Assembly (NCBI GenBank): GCA_017409465.1
Contig: JAFQSQ010000046.1
Location: forward strand, 1 to 64,000
Direction: 5' to 3'
Length of the DNA stretch: 64,000 nucleotides
Source: Akkermansia sp.
GTDB lineage: Bacteria > Verrucomicrobiota > Verrucomicrobiia > Verrucomicrobiales > Akkermansiaceae
Under the pieces are notes generated by a model, which saw nothing but the letters and a program-made list of their open reading frames with translations, searched no databases and had not been told where the DNA came from. Shown here in pieces: positions 35,101 through 43,462 of the stretch. How positions within the stretch are numbered: position 1 is the stretch's first letter; every line of letters starts with the position of its first letter. Made by a program: the position numbers and the translations under genes.

Positions 35101-35752
35101 TACCGCGAATCACCGGGGCATCCGGGTTCAGGCCGCGGGCGTGGAACTCATCCACCAGCTTCTGGTCGATGAGGGCGCGGAGGGTATCATCGGTAATGTC
35201 GGCAATCTTGCCCACCTCGTGAGAGGTGCGGAAGCCGTCAAAGAAGTTCATGAACGGGATGCGGCTCTCCAGCGTGGCAGCGTGGGCAATGGCGGCCATA
35301 TCCGGGGCTTCCTGGGTGCTGGCTCCGCAGAGCATGGCAAAGCCGGTGGAACGGGCGGACATCACGTCGCTGTGGTCGCCGAAGATGGAAAGACCCTGGG
35401 CAGCCAGAGCACGGGCGGCGATGTGGAAGACGCAGGGAGTCAGCTCGCCGGCAATCTTGAACATGTTCGGAATCATCAGCAGCAGACCCTGAGAGGCTGT
35501 GAACGTGGTAGCCAGAGAACCAGTCTGCAGAGCGCCGTGTACGGCACCGGCTGCACCGGCCTCACTTTCCATTTCCACAATACTGGGGACCGTTCCCCAG
35601 AGGTTCTTGCGATCTACGGCGGTCCACGTCTCTGCCGATTCACCCATCGGAGAGGACGGGGTGATGGGGTAGATAGCGGCCACTTCCGAACAACGGTATG
35701 CCACGGAGGCTACAGCCTCGTTGGCATCAATGGTGCTGTATGTAGTGTTCAT
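32174..35752 (-). CDS. nifJ: Pyruvate:ferredoxin (flavodoxin) oxidoreductase
   Basis: The 1192-residue single-chain enzyme oxidises pyruvate to acetyl-CoA and CO2 while reducing ferredoxin or flavodoxin. Domain order is as in NifJ/PFOR: pyrimidine-binding domain I (YPITPSSPMGE near residue 28), domain II and the gamma-like domain (MFYGLGSDGTVGANK), a two-cluster ferredoxin domain (CIQCGKCTTVCP and CTGCTLCSRVCPT, about 690-760) and the TPP domain (SGACAGCGETPY, GGDGWAYDIGYGGLDH, DTEVYSNTGGQ). It is central to anaerobic carbon flow. It is transcribed alone. Confidence 0.97.
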   Translation of the reverse strand: MNTTYSTIDANEAVASVAYRCSEVAAIYPITPSSPMGESAETWTAVDRKNLWGTVPSIVEMESEAGAAGAVHGALQTGSLATTFTASQGLLLMIPNMFKIAGELTPCVFHIAARALAAQGLSIFGDHSDVMSARSTGFAMLCGASTQEAPDMAAIAHAATLESRIPFMNFFDGFRTSHEVGKIADITDDTLRALIDQKLVDEFHARGLNPDAPVIRGTAQNPDVYFQGRETVNKYYNAVPGIVKATMKKFGDLTGRYYDLVEYIGSPEATRVIIMMGSGAEAALEAVQAMGEDVGVLKVRLYRPFPAEDMIAALPKTVKKIAVLDRTKEPGSQGEPLLQDVVQALADALVAGTLPYAMPKVVGGRYGLGSKEFTPAMVKGVFDELKKDEPMTGFAVGIEDDVTGKSIAYDPSFTTEADTVTRCMFYGLGSDGTVGANKDAIKIIGKHTDLYVQGYFVYDSKKSGSSTVSHLRFGTTPIHSTYLITSANFIALHQPSLLNLFDFLKNAANGATFLINTAVPAEKVWDSLPARMQQQILDKNIKVYCIDAFKVAKATGMGGRINMIMQTCFFHLSGVIPSDEAIGYIKEAIKKTYGKKGDEVVAKNIQAVDASLANLYEVPLGNTITGHEIPNALTPNAPAFVRDVLGKIVIGEGDSVKVSEMPADGTFPSGTTQYEKRDLALEIPVWQPEKTETSKACIQCGKCTTVCPHAALRAKMVDPAELEGAPESFKSADASKMHKTWQGKKFIIQVSASDCTGCTLCSRVCPTNSLTMTPAAEALQPEAENWKFFEKLPDVDRTKVNVGQVKDQQFLRPLFEFSGACAGCGETPYIKALTQLLGNRLVVANATGCSSIYGGNLPTTPWTHDADGRGPAWANSLFEDNAQFGLGFRVSLDKKQEYAMELLEAAAGKIGADLVDAIKSNPQKTEAEVVNARETVAAIKAACGDDPELAALKAQANHLVSKSVWILGGDGWAYDIGYGGLDHILASGRNVKVLVMDTEVYSNTGGQCSKATPRSAVAKFATRGKDQVKKDIGYMAMTYGNIYVASIAMGSNDEHTLKTLAEAEAYDGPALVIAYSHCINHGINMAQGLDRQKDAVDCGRWLLYNFNPDNIKLGKNPLTIKSKAPKKSVREALIGVDGKGGENRFKMLAKTNKANFEKLLSLEEQDIQRRWRLYQALAAIDYSAEAEQQPEA

Positions 35753-35831
35753 TTGCTATAATAGTGAATGTTGAAAAATCAGGTGACGGGTGGAGACAGT
35801 ACTCCCCCAACGGAAGCAGAGCTTCACTCGG

Positions 35832-35859
35832 AGTATACTACACCCCCGGGCGTGTAAAA
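35832..35859 (-). promoter_or_regulatory. Probable PFOR promoter
   Basis: Minus strand TTTTAC (35854-35859), 16-bp spacer, TATACT (35832-35837), with a leader of about 75 bases. 35753-35970 contains no gene. Confidence 0.55.
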
Positions 35860-35970
35860 TCAATCGAAAAAGAAAAAAATCCCGCATTATGTCCGAAATG
35901 TTACTGTTTTGGCGGAGATAGAGCGTGGTGAAATAATCCGATTACGCTCTGTTGAGGGTATTGTCAGCTG

Positions 35971-36963
35971 TCACTGGGGGGCATGGATGATGTGCAAAAG
36001 TTCCTCCTGAGTCCAGTAATCCTTGTTTTTTAGCAGTTGGGCAATATACGCCGAGTATACCTGGCCTCCCTGGATACTCATGTGTTGGGGGGTGTCCGAG
36101 TATGCATCGTTGTTTTCCCATGTACCCAGATGGGGATCGCGTAATACCGGGATGCCCAATTTAGTCAGGTAGAGTGCAGTCTGCGCATAGGTCTGTCGGA
36201 AAATTGAGGAGCGACAGTGTCTCGGTAGATATACGATTAGGTTGGCTCCGCGAGTGTGGCATGCCCTCTTTGTTTGTTCTATTAGGGAAGCAATGCCGGA
36301 GAAGTGAGTAATAGGTGTTTTCTTGATTTCTTGTGGAGATTTTGAAGGCGATATATGTGTTTTGCGGATGAATACTTCGACTCGACCGCTTTCACTTATT
36401 CTCGCATTTTCTTTACATGAATATCGATAGATGCAACGAGGGCGCGTTAATATGCGAAGGATATGAGTGCTGTAGCATGAACTATCACCGAAGAGTAAAT
36501 GGGAAATGTTGTAGGCATTGGGTAAAACGATACCATCGGCAAACATTTTGGAGCCTTGCTGAGTATAGCAAAAATTAACGCCACCGTGAGAGGAATTTTC
36601 TCCAATGGAGGTTACGTCTGGGAACATACTTAACACCAGTGTGTCCCCTTTTTGAAGGAAGTCTAGGGCGATTTGGATGTTGCACCTGGTTCCATTACCT
36701 GCTTGAGTAGCGGCATTAATGGCTCTTATTCCGTGCTCTTTAAGCATGGATAAGGGTTCGATACTCATGCGCACTTCAGAACCTCCGGCAAATACGTAAC
36801 AAGGTTCTCCCTGCCTGCGAATTTTTGTTTCCCATTGCCTAGACGTCGACAGACAGTCGCTGAAGAACAGGCTGTCCGGACGAAGGTGATGCTCATAAGT
36901 TCTGTTAATGAACAGAGATAGCAGCAGGCTCACAATGAGGTAAATGAGGACTTTTTTCAGCAT
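35971..36963 (-). CDS. SGNH-like secreted/membrane protein paired with an MBOAT acyltransferase
   Basis: The 330-residue protein has one N-terminal membrane anchor (MLKKVLIYLIVSLLLSLFI) and a periplasmic domain. FAGGSEVRMSIEPLSML resembles block I of the SGNH/AlgX-like esterase superfamily, with Ser as nucleophile, and a later DPHLGTWENNDAYSDTPQHMS could carry the catalytic Asp/His. Proteins of this kind are encoded beside AlgI-type MBOATs and help O-acetylate surface polymers. ATG 36963 follows the MBOAT stop after one base; a TTG start at 36975 is possible. Base composition is more A+T-rich than in the neighbours. Confidence 0.7.
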   Translation of the reverse strand: MLKKVLIYLIVSLLLSLFINRTYEHHLRPDSLFFSDCLSTSRQWETKIRRQGEPCYVFAGGSEVRMSIEPLSMLKEHGIRAINAATQAGNGTRCNIQIALDFLQKGDTLVLSMFPDVTSIGENSSHGGVNFCYTQQGSKMFADGIVLPNAYNISHLLFGDSSCYSTHILRILTRPRCIYRYSCKENARISESGRVEVFIRKTHISPSKSPQEIKKTPITHFSGIASLIEQTKRACHTRGANLIVYLPRHCRSSIFRQTYAQTALYLTKLGIPVLRDPHLGTWENNDAYSDTPQHMSIQGGQVYSAYIAQLLKNKDYWTQEELLHIIHAPQ

Positions 36964-36964
36964 A

Positions 36965-38365
36965 TCAGAAAGCAAAGTAAATGAATTGCGATTGCTTTTG
37001 AGAATGAAGCATAAAGATGAGCAACAGCATGCATCCGCAAGCCGCCGGATTCAGTAATATCTGATACGGATGTCCATATTTTTTTATAGAAATATATTCT
37101 AGGAGGATGATAACAAGGGATAAGAAACAGAAGACGATTAAGTGTGACCCTTGCGTGGCATTGTTTTGCATGAGGGAGATAAAGTCGCCGGCATCGTAGG
37201 CTGATGGAGAAAGGATGGTAAGGAGGTTGCTATATACGATAGACATGTTTGTCTCATAGAAGAACATCCAGATGAACATCATGGTACAAATGGTTATTCC
37301 CCAGCCTATAAGAGAAGGAAGGGTGCGACCTGATTGTCGATAAATGCGGTGAATAACCATGGTAACACCTGCCAATGTACCCCAGATGATAAAGTTCCAT
37401 CCGGCTCCATGCCAAATGCCGGATATCAGGAACATGAAGACGATGTTAAAAAACCAGAAGCGAGTGCGACTGCCTCCCAGAGCGAAGTATATATAATCAC
37501 GAAACCAAGTGGTAAGGGATATATGCCATTTGCGCCAGAAGTCTGTTACATTGCAGCATGTATACGGACTCATGAAATTGAGGGTGATGTTAATGCCCAA
37601 TGCTTTGGCAATCCCATAGGCTGTCAGTCCATAGCCTGCAAAGTCAAAATAGATTCGAAACCCGAAAGCTATGTTATTTCCCCATACCTGGAAGGCATTA
37701 TGCCCATCGTATCCGATATGCATGGCGGTAGCCAGGTTATCGCCCAGTACCATTTTGAAAAATAGGCCGAGGATAATATAGAAAATCCCTTGAGCGGTAT
37801 TGGACGAGTCCCATTTCAGATGCAGATTGGTCACCTGAGGCAGGAGGCTGTCTCTGCGTTCGATGGGACCAGCCACAATCTGAGGGAAGAAACTACAGAA
37901 ATTCATGTAATCAATGAACGTCGGAATTTCCTGATTGCGTTTCAGGGTATCGATACAGAATGCAATTGTTTGGAAAGTGTAGAACGAAATTCCTATCGGA
38001 ATAACTAAATCGCGAAAAGTATCCCAAGGTAAGCCTATCACGTCTCTGATGATGAAATTGGCGTATTTATAGTACGTGAGCGGAATAAGGAGAATAATGA
38101 TAAGAAAGATAAGTATAGTTTTTCTTTTTATATTTTCTGTTTTGCGAGCACAAATACATCCGAAATATGCCAGTATGGTGACGAATAAAAAAATAAAAAG
38201 AGTCTCAGCGCTGGCTGTGTATAGTAAGGTGAGACTCAGTAAAAGAAGACAGGATTTGGTATACCGGGCTCGACGAATGGAACGCTCTTCTAGCCGGTTG
38301 ACCAGATAAATGACGGCCATAGACGGCAACATAATGAGCCAGAATGTGCAGGTCGTAAAATCCAT
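36965..38365 (-). CDS. MBOAT family O-acyltransferase (AlgI/PatA/DltB-like)
   Basis: The 466-residue polytopic membrane protein shows AlgI-type MBOAT segments: LVIPIGISFYTFQTIAFCID, FFPQIVAGPIERRDSLLPQ, RIYFDFAGYGLTAYGIAKALGI, DFWRKWHISLTTWFRDYIY, and the catalytic His in ISGIWHGAGWNFIIWG. Such proteins pass acetyl groups across the membrane to a periplasmic transferase that modifies polysaccharide or peptidoglycan. It is first in a two-gene operon with the SGNH-like gene. The pair has low G+C and non-local codon use, suggesting transfer. The polymer modified is unknown. Confidence 0.92.
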   Translation of the reverse strand: MDFTTCTFWLIMLPSMAVIYLVNRLEERSIRRARYTKSCLLLLSLTLLYTASAETLFIFLFVTILAYFGCICARKTENIKRKTILIFLIIILLIPLTYYKYANFIIRDVIGLPWDTFRDLVIPIGISFYTFQTIAFCIDTLKRNQEIPTFIDYMNFCSFFPQIVAGPIERRDSLLPQVTNLHLKWDSSNTAQGIFYIILGLFFKMVLGDNLATAMHIGYDGHNAFQVWGNNIAFGFRIYFDFAGYGLTAYGIAKALGINITLNFMSPYTCCNVTDFWRKWHISLTTWFRDYIYFALGGSRTRFWFFNIVFMFLISGIWHGAGWNFIIWGTLAGVTMVIHRIYRQSGRTLPSLIGWGITICTMMFIWMFFYETNMSIVYSNLLTILSPSAYDAGDFISLMQNNATQGSHLIVFCFLSLVIILLEYISIKKYGHPYQILLNPAACGCMLLLIFMLHSQKQSQFIYFAF

Positions 38366-38391
38366 TTCGGTGATATACGGATGGTGCGAAG

Positions 38392-38420
38392 AGTATAAAC
38401 TATGTTGGTAGGGAAGTCTA
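38392..38420 (-). promoter_or_regulatory. MBOAT operon promoter
   Basis: Minus strand TAGACT (38415-38420), 17-bp spacer, TATACT (38392-38397), 26 bases before the ATG. Confidence 0.65.
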
Positions 38421-38493
38421 GCTTTTGTTGCGGTATGATTGATGGTACACCTCGATGTGTAGGTGAAGCACGTTGAAAATGATTGCTAGCTTA

Positions 38494-38970
38494 TCAGAGG
38501 GCGGGGCCGTAGTCGTTGCTGCCTGATTGTGACGGCAGCAGGCAGATGGCGAGATAAATCAGAGTACACAGCCAGCCCCAGACGCTGCTGATGGTTATCA
38601 GGAGCAGTAGGAATTGGTTTGGGGGTATCTGGATGCTGAATAATAAGGGGAAAGCCAGTGTTATGCATCGCCCGGAGGCTCCGAGCAGGTAGAATGCAGC
38701 AGAGAAACCTACATCGTGCAACCGGCGGATAACAATCGGTCCCAGCAGCAGAACGCTTGAAAGGAAAAACAACAGGTTAACCACTTGTGCATCGTGTAGA
38801 GGTGCGGAGAAACCGGGAGGATACAGCATCATCAGCGGGGCACGTTTGAGGAGCCATAGTCCTGTCATGATGGGGAAATACGTGGCGACAAAACGTCGAC
38901 GAGAGCATCTTCCCTTCAGGGAAAACCATCCGGAATGGTGAAGAAGGTGAGCAGAATTGTTACTATTCAT
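38494..38970 (-). CDS. DUF805 membrane protein
   Basis: The 158-residue protein has about four hydrophobic helices and the DUF805 hallmarks: WFSLKGRCSRRRF near the N-terminus, RRLHDVGFSA in the middle and SGSNDYGP at the C-terminus. The family sits in the inner membrane and has no assigned function. It begins 10 bases after the Nim-like gene stop, so the two form an operon. Confidence 0.88.
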   Translation of the reverse strand: MNSNNSAHLLHHSGWFSLKGRCSRRRFVATYFPIMTGLWLLKRAPLMMLYPPGFSAPLHDAQVVNLLFFLSSVLLLGPIVIRRLHDVGFSAAFYLLGASGRCITLAFPLLFSIQIPPNQFLLLLITISSVWGWLCTLIYLAICLLPSQSGSNDYGPAL

Positions 38971-38980
38971 GCGGTATGGG

Positions 38981-39463
38981 TCATCCCCGGTTTGATTTGC
39001 CGGAGGCGGTGATGATGCGGAATTGCAGTACCTTTGTCTGAGTGGCAGCGTGGTTCAGAAATCGGTCTCCACGCGGGCCGGATTGCTGAATGTACTTTGT
39101 AAGAAAGGCACGCAGAGCCGCGTTTTTTTGCTCTTCATCCGACACGAGAGTGACTTCGCCGTGCAGCAACAGGCTTTCGTAGGCGGTGGAGAATGCATCC
39201 GGTAGCACGCGGTGGTCTCCGGTGATGACCAGGCATGCGCGGGGGTCTGCCGTCAGACAGTCCAGCTTGTATCCCTCCGTTGCACAGTGCAGGTAGACGG
39301 TTTCAGCCCCATCCCATACAAAATGGAGTGGTACACCGTATCCTCCTCCGGGTAAGGCCTGCATACAGAGTACGCCATATGCAGCATTCTCCAATAGACG
39401 GAGAGCTTTATCCTTGTCCAGATGGCGATCTTTTCTGCGAATGTTCCCGTTGTCGTAGCGCAT
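38981..39463 (-). CDS. Pyridoxamine 5'-phosphate oxidase-fold flavoprotein (Nim-like)
   Basis: The 160-residue protein matches the split-barrel family that includes NimA-type 5-nitroimidazole reductases: IRRKDRHL, LLENAAYGVLCM, YGVPLHFVWDGAETVYLHCATEGYKLD (in two adjoining parts) and DPRACLVITGD, with STAYESLLLHG in the second half. The fold binds FMN or a related flavin. Whether it reduces nitro drugs cannot be predicted; most relatives are general FMN-binding proteins. First gene of an operon with the DUF805 gene. Confidence 0.88.
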   Translation of the reverse strand: MRYDNGNIRRKDRHLDKDKALRLLENAAYGVLCMQALPGGGYGVPLHFVWDGAETVYLHCATEGYKLDCLTADPRACLVITGDHRVLPDAFSTAYESLLLHGEVTLVSDEEQKNAALRAFLTKYIQQSGPRGDRFLNHAATQTKVLQFRIITASGKSNRG

Positions 39464-39493
39464 GTGATTGCCGTTTGTTGCTCGTTGTGCCTC

Positions 39494-39522
39494 AGTGTGC
39501 CATCTCTGGTAGAGTTTGTCAA
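39494..39522 (-). promoter_or_regulatory. Promoter of the Nim-like gene
   Basis: Minus strand TTGACA (39517-39522), 17-bp spacer, CACACT (39494-39499). The strong -35 may make up for the poor -10; the same CACACT occurs at the SRP RNA promoter. Confidence 0.5.
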
Positions 39523-39524
39523 TG

Positions 39525-39558
39525 AAAACCGCCGCACTGCGGAGATGCAGAGCGGCGG
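39525..39558 (-). terminator. hppA terminator
   Basis: Minus strand stem CCGCCGC...GCGGCGG (39529-39535 and 39552-39558) with an inner CTGC/GCAG pair and one mismatch, followed by TTTT. Confidence 0.75.
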
Positions 39559-39592
39559 TGGAAAATACCTTTTGTCGCAGTTTAACCGTGCA

Positions 39593-41833
39593 TTACAGCA
39601 GGGAGAAAGCGATGTTGAGACCGGCTGTCACGATAGACACCATGCTCATGAGCTTGATGAGAATGTTCAGGGAAGGACCGGAAGTATCCTTGAAGGGGTC
39701 ACCCACGGTGTCACCCACAACAGAGGCGTCGTGAATGGGCGTGTGCTTGCCGCAGAAGGAGGCATCACCCGTCTCGATGTACTTCTTGGCGTTATCCCAG
39801 GCACCACCGGAGTTGGCCATGAACACGGCCAGCACGAAGCCGCCTGCAAGACCGCCGGCCAGCAGGCCGAACACACCGGGTACACCCATGATGAGACCCG
39901 TAGCCACGGGAACCACCACAGCGATGAGGGAGGGAACAATCATCTCGCGCTGAGCACCCTGAGTGGAGATACCCACGCAGCGGGCGTAGTCAGCCTTCTT
40001 GCGACCCTCGAACACATCCTTGTCGCTGAGCTGGCGGCGCACTTCTTCCACCATGCTCTTGGCGGCGCGGCCCACGGCATTCATGGTCAGACCGCAGAAC
40101 AGGAAGGAAAGCATGGCACCGATGAAGATACCCAGCAGCACCTTCGGGTTCATGAGCGTCACGTCGAACGCGGCCATGAACTCAGCAATGTTCATCTTGG
40201 CAACCTCGGCGCTGTTGAGAACAGTATCACCGAAGTAGCTGGTCTTGAATGTCTCACCGTAGTTAAGGGCGGCAATCTTGAGCTCCTCGATGTAGGAGGC
40301 AAGAAGGGCAAGAGCTGTCAGAGCGGCGGAACCGATGGCGAAGCCCTTACCGGTAGCGGCGGTGGTGTTGCCCAGAGCGTCCAGAGCGTCCGTGCGGCTG
40401 CGCACGTCATCACCCAGAGCGCTCATTTCGGCGTTACCGCCGGCGTTGTCGGAGATGGGACCGTAAGCGTCCGTGGCCAGGGTCAGACCCAGCGTGGAGA
40501 GCATACCCACGGCAGCGATACCGATACCGTAGAGACCCATACTCATGTTCTCGGCGGAGAAGGTGAACTCACCGGCGGAGCAGAGGTAGGCACCGATGGT
40601 ACCCAGAACGATGAAGATAACCGGCCAGCAGGTGGAAATCATACCCACGCCGATACCGGAGATGATGACGGTTGCCGGGCCGGTGGTGGCGTTTTCGGCA
40701 ATGAACTTCACGGGCTTGAACTCGAAGGAGGTGTAGTACTCCGTCACCTTACCGATGGCGATACCCACCACGAGGCCGATAACGATGGAGCCCCAGATAC
40801 CGAGCCAGTTATTGATACCCAGCACCCAGAGAATCACAGCGGAAAGAATGGCGATGAGCACGCCGGAGAAGTTGATACCCTTGTTGAGGGCAGCCATGAG
40901 CTGCGTCTGGTTGGCACCCGGCTTGGTGCGCACCATGAACACGCCCAGAATGGAAAGGATAGCGCCCACGGCACCGATAATCATCGGAGCCATCACGAGC
41001 TGCAGACCCTGCTCGTATGCCCAGCCGGCACCGGCGGCAGCGGCGGCACCCAGAGCTGCGGTAGCCAGAATGGAACCGGCGTAGGACTCGTACAGGTCGG
41101 CACCCATGCCGGCCACGTCACCCACGTTGTCACCCACGTTGTCAGCAATCGTAGCGGGGTTGCGGGGGTCGTCCTCGTTGAAGTGGTACTCTGTTTTACC
41201 CACCAGGTCAGCACCCACGTCAGCAGCCTTGGTGTAGATACCGCCACCCACACGGGCGAAGAGAGCCTGCAGGGAAGCACCCATACCAAAGGTCAGCATG
41301 ATGGTGGTGATGGTCACGAGCTTGCTCACGCCCTCGCCTGCCACCATCCAGTCGCAGTTGTCCAGAATCAGATACCAGCCGGAAATATCCAGCAGACCGA
41401 AGCCCACCACGGTGAGACCCAGCACAGCGCCGGAGCGGAATGCCAGCTGAAGCCCCTTGTTCAGACCGTCCTGAGCATCGCGGCAGGCCTGAGCCACACG
41501 GCCGGAAGCATAGGTAGCCGTCTTCATGCCGATGAAACCGGCAAGACCGGAGAAGAGACCGCCGGTGAGGAAAGCCACGGGAACAATCTTGTTCTGCAGG
41601 CCGAAATAAGCCATGACGCCGAAAATGACGGCAATGATAACGAAGAAGATGGAAACAACCTTATACTGCTGCTTCAGGTAAGCCATTGCGCCCTCACGAA
41701 CGTAACCGGCAATCTCCTTCATGCGATCCGTACCCTCATCTGCTTTCTTCATGTCGAAGAAGAACTTGGCCGCGCAGGCCAGAACCAGAAGAGAGGCAAC
41801 GGGAACGATCCAGAATAATGTATTGGGGTCCAT
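39593..41833 (-). CDS. hppA: Membrane-bound ion-pumping pyrophosphatase, K+-dependent type
   Basis: The 746-residue, roughly 16-helix pump hydrolyses PPi and moves Na+ and/or H+. Substrate motifs are [12 protein letters not shown] (about 220), [20 protein letters not shown] and the C-terminal [14 protein letters not shown]. The K+ site reads [10 protein letters not shown]: Ala in place of the Lys found in K+-independent pumps, so the enzyme should need K+. K+-dependent members include Na+ pumps, H+ pumps and dual pumps; the ion cannot be read with certainty here. It likely recovers energy from biosynthetic PPi in an anaerobe. Confidence 0.96.
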   Translation of the reverse strand: MDPNTLFWIVPVASLLVLACAAKFFFDMKKADEGTDRMKEIAGYVREGAMAYLKQQYKVVSIFFVIIAVIFGVMAYFGLQNKIVPVAFLTGGLFSGLAGFIGMKTATYASGRVAQACRDAQDGLNKGLQLAFRSGAVLGLTVVGFGLLDISGWYLILDNCDWMVAGEGVSKLVTITTIMLTFGMGASLQALFARVGGGIYTKAADVGADLVGKTEYHFNEDDPRNPATIADNVGDNVGDVAGMGADLYESYAGSILATAALGAAAAAGAGWAYEQGLQLVMAPMIIGAVGAILSILGVFMVRTKPGANQTQLMAALNKGINFSGVLIAILSAVILWVLGINNWLGIWGSIVIGLVVGIAIGKVTEYYTSFEFKPVKFIAENATTGPATVIISGIGVGMISTCWPVIFIVLGTIGAYLCSAGEFTFSAENMSMGLYGIGIAAVGMLSTLGLTLATDAYGPISDNAGGNAEMSALGDDVRSRTDALDALGNTTAATGKGFAIGSAALTALALLASYIEELKIAALNYGETFKTSYFGDTVLNSAEVAKMNIAEFMAAFDVTLMNPKVLLGIFIGAMLSFLFCGLTMNAVGRAAKSMVEEVRRQLSDKDVFEGRKKADYARCVGISTQGAQREMIVPSLIAVVVPVATGLIMGVPGVFGLLAGGLAGGFVLAVFMANSGGAWDNAKKYIETGDASFCGKHTPIHDASVVGDTVGDPFKDTSGPSLNILIKLMSMVSIVTAGLNIAFSLL

Positions 41834-41887
41834 TGTCTGATTTGGTTTATTTAGGTTGATTTGCTTTTTACGACAAAAAAGCGCGTC

Positions 41888-41916
41888 ATTCTACACCTCA
41901 AAACCTGTTTTGGCAA
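41888..41916 (-). promoter_or_regulatory. hppA promoter
   Basis: Minus strand TTGCCA (41911-41916), 17-bp spacer, TAGAAT (41888-41893), giving a leader of about 48 bases. Confidence 0.7.
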
Positions 41917-41996
41917 CCCTAAAGTTTGGATTTGATAAGAATTTCCACTGAAATGCAGTAAAAGTAGAGTGTTCTCTAGTTTTGAATCGAATTCCC

Positions 41997-42025
41997 TTGA
42001 CTTGAGGCGCAGAGTTCGTTAGGAT
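41997..42025 (+). promoter_or_regulatory. fabD promoter
   Basis: TTGACT (41997-42002), 17-bp spacer, TAGGAT (42020-42025), 32 bases before the ATG. Confidence 0.65.
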
Positions 42026-42057
42026 TAGGGCAGACAACCAAGCTGCAACAAAATAAG

Positions 42058-42990
42058 ATGAAAGCTGTTTTACTGTTCCCCGGACAAGGTGCTCAGAAAG
42101 TGGGCATGGGCAAGGATTTGTACGATACATACCCGGAGGCACGCGCCATGATGGAGGCTGCGGATGCCGCGCTGGGCTATTCGCTCACGCAGGTGATGTT
42201 TGAGGGGCCGGATGCGGAGCTGACCCGCACCTGTAACTGCCAGCCCGCCCTGTATCTGCACGGTCTGGCTCTCTACAAGATGCTCAGCAGTGTGGTAAAT
42301 ATTGAACCGGTGGCCGCTGCCGGGCTGTCTCTGGGTGAATTCACGGCGCATGCTGCTGCCGGCACGTTCAGCATGGAGGACGGGCTCAAGCTGGTACAGA
42401 AGCGCGGGGCTTTCATGGAAGATGCCTGCAACGCCGCCCCCAGCACCATGGCTGCCATGATTGGCGGCAGTGATGAAGCCGTGGCCGCTCTCGCCGCTGA
42501 ATGTGATATCGATGTGGCCAACTACAACTGCCCCGGTCAGACCGTAGTATCCGGCTCTGTGGAAGGTGTGGACAAGGCCGTAGCGGGTGCAAAAGCCGCC
42601 GGGTTCAAGATTGCCAAGAAGCTCAACGTGGCGGGTGCCTACCACAGCCGCTTCATGAAGAGTGCTCAGGAGGCTCTGCGTCCGGAGCTGGAGGCAACCC
42701 CCATGCAGACTCCCGCTGTTCCCGTATACTGCAACTATGAAGCACGCCCTGTGACCGGGCCGGAGGATGTGCGCGCCATGCTGGGCGAGCAAGTCTGTGG
42801 TTCCGTTCGCTGGGCTGCCTGCATGAAAGACCTCACGGATAAGGGTGAACGCCTCTTCATTGAGATGGGCCCCGGCAAGACGCTGGCCGGCATGATGGCT
42901 CGCATCTGCAAGGAGGCCACCGTCATCTCCATTGAGGATGTCGCCACTCTGCAGGCTGCTGTGGAAACCCTCAAGGGCATGCAGGCCTGA
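42058..42990 (+). CDS. fabD: Malonyl-CoA:ACP transacylase
   Basis: The 310-residue enzyme loads malonate onto acyl carrier protein for fatty-acid synthesis. It begins AVLLFPGQGAQKVGMG. The nucleophile is Ser91 in GLSLGEF, with the partner His196 in GAYHSRFM and the QPALYLHG substrate loop (residues 62-69). Length and layout are normal. It is monocistronic here, away from other fab genes; plsX is about 11 kb away on the other strand. A hairpin follows the stop. Confidence 0.97.
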   Translation: MKAVLLFPGQGAQKVGMGKDLYDTYPEARAMMEAADAALGYSLTQVMFEGPDAELTRTCNCQPALYLHGLALYKMLSSVVNIEPVAAAGLSLGEFTAHAAAGTFSMEDGLKLVQKRGAFMEDACNAAPSTMAAMIGGSDEAVAALAAECDIDVANYNCPGQTVVSGSVEGVDKAVAGAKAAGFKIAKKLNVAGAYHSRFMKSAQEALRPELEATPMQTPAVPVYCNYEARPVTGPEDVRAMLGEQVCGSVRWAACMKDLTDKGERLFIEMGPGKTLAGMMARICKEATVISIEDVATLQAAVETLKGMQA

Positions 42991-43022
42991 TTACCGCGCC
43001 CGCCGTTGATGCTGAATCATCG

Positions 43023-43056
43023 GAGCCCCGGATATGAGATATCATCTCCGGGGCTC
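43023..43056 (+). terminator. Hairpin after fabD
   Basis: Perfect 10-bp stem GAGCCCCGGA/TCCGGGGCTC with a 14-base loop. It has no T-tract, so it is only a possible terminator. Confidence 0.5.
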
Positions 43057-43081
43057 ATTGCTGCTGAGCCTGCACAAACGT

Positions 43082-43411
43082 ATGCCCGCCACTCCCCAGC
43101 ACCCACAAAAGCCGGAAGAACCCTTCCGCATTCCCTTTTCTTGGTGGCCGCTGATAACGACCTGTTTTCTGGTGCCCATGCTCTGCCTGGTCGGTGGGAA
43201 CGATTTGGGAGCATACGGTGAGAATGATGCCTTTCGGGATTTTCTGGTTGCCGTCGGGTGGATTGGTATACCTCTGGGTGGCTTTACCAGCCTGGCTTGC
43301 GGAGCGTTCATCATCAGTCAGGGCAGAGTGAGGAAAGGGTTGGCTTTGTGGCTCTGCTGCCTGTTGGGTTTCCCTGTCTATGCGCTCATCATCATCGCCT
43401 TGTTTACCTGA
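43082..43411 (+). CDS. Small membrane protein of unknown function
   Basis: The 109-residue protein has a Pro-rich cytosolic start (MPATPQHPQKPEEPF) and three hydrophobic segments, near 22-38, 52-75 and 86-108. The ATG at 43082 is preferred, since an earlier in-frame ATG at 43034 lies inside the hairpin after fabD. No family recognised. Confidence 0.55.
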   Translation: MPATPQHPQKPEEPFRIPFSWWPLITTCFLVPMLCLVGGNDLGAYGENDAFRDFLVAVGWIGIPLGGFTSLACGAFIISQGRVRKGLALWLCCLLGFPVYALIIIALFT

Positions 43412-43462
43412 TTTGCTTTTTCGCTATCTATGGTGAATCTGCTTGTCGGAGTTGGTTGGTGA

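Noticed and set aside
32117-35761. 1214-codon open frame on the plus strand opposite PFOR
   Set aside because: Antisense shadow of a complete PFOR gene with all cluster and TPP motifs; the product is low-complexity and has no recognisable fold.
39422-41818. 798-codon open frame opposite hppA
   Set aside because: Antisense of a certain membrane pyrophosphatase; the His/Gly/Thr-rich product is typical of such shadows.
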